Shown here: in pieces, positions 60,591 through 64,000 of the stretch
Layout of the letters: every line of letters begins with the position of its first letter
Numbering within the stretch: the first letter of the stretch is position 1
Notes under the pieces: model-generated
The model's database searches: none
What the model saw: the letters and a program-made list of their open reading frames with translations, nothing else
What the model was told of the DNA's origin: nothing
Assembly (NCBI GenBank): GCA_026874595.1
Contig: CM049306.1
Span: forward strand, 57,418,019 to 57,482,018
Length of the DNA: 64,000 bases
Direction: 5' to 3'
Origin: Sipunculus nudus
Lineage: Eukaryota; Annelida; Sipuncula; Golfingiida; Sipunculidae
Translations under genes and position numbers: made by a program

Positions 60591-61135
60591 CCCCTTTACA
60601 CAGCACGAAGATTGTTGGGTGACCATATTGTGCAATAAAAAATTAAACTTTTATGCCAATCTTTAGGGATCTTTGAGCAACCATGACGATCATTGAGCAC
60701 TCATTGAAACATCCTTGAGCGACCATTAAGAGTTTGTTGAGAGCTCGTTGTGCGAACAAGAGAGATCACTGTGAGATATACAAGATCACTGAGAGATCAG
60801 GTGTGACCAAGAGAGATCACTGAGAGACCATGAGAGATCATCTTCGGGGTGGAAAAATTTGGCGTTCATTGAAAGATTGCTGAGAGATCATAAGAAGATC
60901 GATGAGATTGTTGAGGGCTCCTTGAGCGCGCCTTGAACCTTCCTTGAGAGATCGCTTCCCTTGGCGATCATGGAAAGATTGTTTTGGACTGAGTCAAAAC
61001 TTTGAGGAGATTGTTGAGAGATCTTGGTGATCACTGGGTGCTCAATGAAAGATCATTGAGAGATCTGGACAATTTTTCATCGCTCAATAATCTCTCAAAG
61101 ATCGCCACCCCTTCGTAAAAGCCCTTTACTGACTG
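60590..61135. mobile_element. MITE-like element rich in GAGAGATCA
   Basis: Left end AAGACCCCTTTACACAGCACGAAGATTG and right end GATCGCCACCCCTTCGTAAAAGCCCTTTAC are imperfect inverses. The interior has many diverged (CTGA)GAGATCA, TTGAGCG and GATCATTGAG motifs. No clear target duplication. Confidence 0.4.
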
Positions 61136-61224
61136 TATGATATACAGTAGAAAATGAGTAACATACATATTAATATAGTTTAGATGCTGTGCTTCCACTT
61201 TTCGTTCTTGTTAATATTTAGGGG

Positions 61225-61400
61225 GGCTTCTAGATCAGATGACTCCTACATTTCCTGTATGTTTCTATTTTCCTATGAAAAAATTGTCTCTTATAATTTC
61301 CTAAATTTTCAAGAATTTAGGCCTTAATCTACTATATTCTCCTACTTTTTTTGCACTGCACAATCATATTTTCAACATTATATAGTTCCCCTATTTTTGA
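61225..61400. repeat. Dispersed TCCTATATTTTC repeat, copy 2
   Basis: Shares GTCTCTTATAATTTCCTAAATTTTCA and AATTTAGGCCTTAAT with 49340-49510. A further weak copy may continue at 61540-61630. Confidence 0.55.
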
Positions 61401-61669
61401 AAATATGTTGCAATTTTGTAAAGTGTAGCAGTCCTACAGCTGTCTTATCTATTTAAACAAACATGTTGATGTTGCTTCAATAACTGATAGCCTTGGTACT
61501 TAAATGGGTTAAAACACAATTGTGCAGAGAATACTCCTTTATGTTTCCTATATTTCTGGCTGAAACTTCCTATAAACTATTTATTTAGCCATCAAGTGCT
61601 CCTGTAAGTTCCTGTATTTCTTCAGCAGCCTGATGGAAGCCCTGTGATAGATAATCAGACTTGGTTTAA

Positions 61670-61910
61670 TTTCTTCGGCAAAGTGGTGAGGGTTATGTTT
61701 TTAGTGGCATTGGTTTGTCTGTGTGATTGTTTGTCTGTTAGCAACATCACTTAAAAAGTTATTGACAGATTTTAATGAAATTTCCAGGATAGCTCTGCAA
61801 TGATACAAGGAATGGTTGATTAAATGTTCGGGTGATCCATGCGTCAATAACCCTAAAATGAGTGTTTTATGGAGTTTATAGCACATTTGTTTATTCAGGG
61901 ACATAGAATG
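61670..61910. repeat. Dispersed repeat related to 19250-19440
   Basis: GGGTTATGTTTTTAGTGGCATTGG, TGTGTGATTGTTTGTCTGTTAGCAACATCAC and GACAGATTTTAATGAAATTTCCAGGA share order and motifs with the 19.3-kb block. Borders uncertain. Confidence 0.35.
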
Positions 61911-62137
61911 TAATGGTATGGCCATCTTTGGAGTGCGAGTAGTGACGAAACAGGTGTGACATCGCAGAAGACAGTGATGTTCTCCACATGAACATGCCTT
62001 TTCCCGGAGAGGTGTCAGTCAATCAATGTACAGCCAATGAGCCATTTTATAAGGATAACTGTTACATTTCTGACATCTCCATATGCGGGTATGAGCTGCC
62101 ATTGTGGGGGTCTGCGCTGTCTGTGCACATCTCTAGT

Positions 62138-63867
62138 TGTATCCGCCAAAACAGAGTTTTGCGGATACTATGTTTTCAGCTGGTCGCCGCCGCCGCCGCC
62201 GCCGCCGCGGCCGCCGCCGCCGCGTAGGTGTCCGGAGAACTCCTCCGTAACCGCTGGGCGGAATTTTACGAAACCCGGGATTATGTTCGGGTCACATGTG
62301 AACTGCTGCGCCCCGATTTTGTTTTGACCTCTGACCTTTCCTCTGCGCTCTGCGTCCGTTTGTGCGTCTGTTTCCACACATAAACCCACATATCTCGGGA
62401 ACCGTTTGACCGATCAGGAAAATTTTTTTGCACAAATGTAGCCCTCGGAGAGCTTTATAACATACACCAAAAATGGTGGCGCCACCTGCAACCATGTTTG
62501 CACAGTGTCCATCTGTTCGTCTGCCTTGGGTTAAAATCACTCATATCTCTGCAGTGACTTGACTAATTCACCTGAAATTCGGCATGCGCAAACATCCTGG
62601 ATAGCTTTTCTGATTTTATGACAGGTGGCGCCACCTACATTCACGTTGACGCTGCAGACATCCAAGCTCATATCTCGGGAACCGTTTGACCGATCAGGAA
62701 AATTCTTTTGCACAAATGTAGCCCTTGGAGAGCTTTATAACATACACCAAAAATGGTGGCGCCACCTGCAACCATGTTTGCACAGTGTCCATCTGTTCGT
62801 CTGCCTTGGGTTAAAATCACTCATATCTCTGCAGTGACTTGACTAATTCACCTGAAATTTGGCATGCGTATACATCCTGGATAGCTTATCTGATTTTATG
62901 ACAGGTGGCGCCACCTACATTCACGTTTACGCTGCAGACATCCAAGCTCATATCTCGGGAACCGTTTGACCGATCAGGAAAATTCTTTTGCACAAATGTA
63001 GCCCTTGGAGAGCTTTATAACATACACCAAAAATGGTGCCGCTACCTGCAACCATGTTTGTACAGTGTCCATCTGTTTGTCTGCCTTGGGTTAAAATCAC
63101 TCATATCTCTGCAGTGACTTGACTAATTCACCTGAAATTTGGCATGCGTATACATCCTGGATAGCTTTTCTGATTTTATGACAGGTGGCGCCACCTACAT
63201 TCATGTTTACGCTGCAGACATCCAAGCTCATATCTCAGGAACCGTTTGATTGATCAGGAAAATTTTTTTGCACAAATGTAGCCCTTGGAGAGCTTTATAA
63301 CATACACAAAAAATGGTGGCGCCACCTGCAACCATGTTTGCACAGTGTCCAGCTGTTCGTCTGCCTTGGGTTAAAATCACTCATATCTCTGCAGTGGTTT
63401 GACTAATTCACCTGAAATTCTGCATGCTTATACATCCTGGATAGCTTTTCTGATTTTATGACAGGTGGCGCCACCTACAATCAAGTTTACGCTGCAGACA
63501 TCCAAGCTCATATCTAGGGAACCGTTTGACCAATTGGGCCAAAATTTTGCATGTGTATAGTTCTCACAAAGCTCTTTATCATACGCTAAACTGGTGGCGC
63601 CACCTGCAACCCTTTTTTGCACAGCGTCCATCTGTTTGTCTGCCAAGGGCAAAAATCACTCATATACAATATAGTGGTTTGACTTATCTGCCTTAAATTT
63701 TGCATATGTATACAACTTGGACGGCTTTCTGGATTTTTTGGTAGGTAGCGCAACCTACATACACAATTTGGCTGCAGACATCCATGCTGATATGCAACAC
63801 TTCACCCGTTCCACTCTGATTTAGGCGGATACAAGTAGTCGCTTGTCGACTACCCGTATTCTAGTTA
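62138..63867. mobile_element. HINE/Helentron-like element family A, copy 3 (longest)
   Basis: Intact 5' hairpin GTATCCGCCAAAAC-aga-GTTTTGCGGATAC and intact 3' stem-loop TAGTCG-cttgt-CGACTA + CCCGTATT + CTAG|TT. The linker carries a (GCC)n expansion. The core has almost five 280-bp units. Ten palindrome sites have centres near 62480, 62629, 62760, 62909, 63040 (degenerate), 63189, 63320, 63469, 63598 and 63749 (degenerate), spaced 149/131 alternately. The first units are nearly identical, so this copy appears youngest. The paired open frames at 62625 and 62905 differ by exactly one unit and are not genes. Confidence 0.85.
62183..62224. repeat. (GCC)n tract in HINE linker
   Basis: About 13 GCC/GCG triplets lie between the 5' hairpin and the first core unit of copy 3. 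The equivalent place in the other copies holds only short CCGCCG-like sequence. Confidence 0.9.
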
Positions 63868-64000
63868 AATTTTATTTTCTAATCATAAAAAGAAATCACC
63901 ATGTTCTTATTGGTATACTTTAGGTATAATCAATAATACATCTGAAACAGCCTTTTTATTGGTTCCCCCCATACTTTCCTTTTATTTTCCTGATTAGAAT
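63868..64000. other. Intron, window edge
   Basis: AT-rich sequence after the family A element, with nothing recognised. Confidence 0.5.

Noticed and set aside
61988-62327. Frames ending in poly-alanine or poly-proline
   Set aside because: The homopolymers come from the (GCC)n tract in HINE copy 3.
62625-63117. Pair of near-identical 70-codon plus-strand frames
   Set aside because: They are exactly one 280-bp HINE unit apart and have no family resemblance; they are repeat-derived.

Overview
The window looks like 64 kb from a large, intron-rich, AT-rich animal genome, most likely a mollusc and probably a bivalve. Three things suggest this. Short exons of one metazoan gene are separated by introns of 9 to more than 36 kb. 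There is no bacterial-style gene packing. The repeats include several families of Helentron/HINE-like elements with tandem-repeat cores, the architecture known from bivalve 'pearl' elements. The species call is inference; the exon identity is much firmer.

The only host gene I can support is a plus-strand AHCYL1/AHCYL2 (IRBIT-type adenosylhomocysteinase-like) gene, represented by its 5' part. Two shared coding exons (39350-39408 and 48125-48212) encode the acidic linker and the start of the region leading into the catalytic domain. Upstream lie three candidate N-terminal exons that all end in splice phase 1 and can each join the 39350 exon. These are the canonical serine-cluster exon at 3046-3136 (its own first exon lies left of the window), a very short acidic first exon at 12787-12820, and a basic, serine-rich first exon at 29335-29536. 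The rest of the protein (NAD-binding and catalytic-like domain) is right of the window.

The rest is intron filled with repeats. From left to right: a fold-back element (1.6 kb), Tigger-like MITEs (1.8, 7.8 and 34.4 kb), a CGCGA-rich MITE (2.5 kb), HINE family A copies (3.8, 41 and 62 kb, plus a fragment at 49.6 kb), and a 1.65-kb TIR element (8.2 kb). Then come a collapsed LTR retrotransposon with target-site duplication (13.4 kb), HINE family E copies (14, 48.5 and 52.5 kb), a tRNA-derived SINE (15.2 kb), an internally deleted Tigger/pogo transposon (17 kb), a palindromic minisatellite (19.5 kb) and HINE-like family G (20.8 kb). Further right are a 36-bp minisatellite (30.8 kb), a TAA-flanked MITE (33.4 kb), degenerate satellites (42.3, 46.8 and 50.3 kb), HINE-like family D (45 kb), HINE C with HINE B nested inside it (56.5-58.2 kb), HINE F (58.3 kb) and a MITE-like region (60.6 kb).

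The two observations I would follow first are the three-way N-terminal exon choice of the IRBIT gene, and a group of HINE families that share a hairpin plus CTAGTT 3' end. Family A carries a strictly phased array of the palindrome AGGTGGCGCCACCT, which resembles a CTCF core motif.
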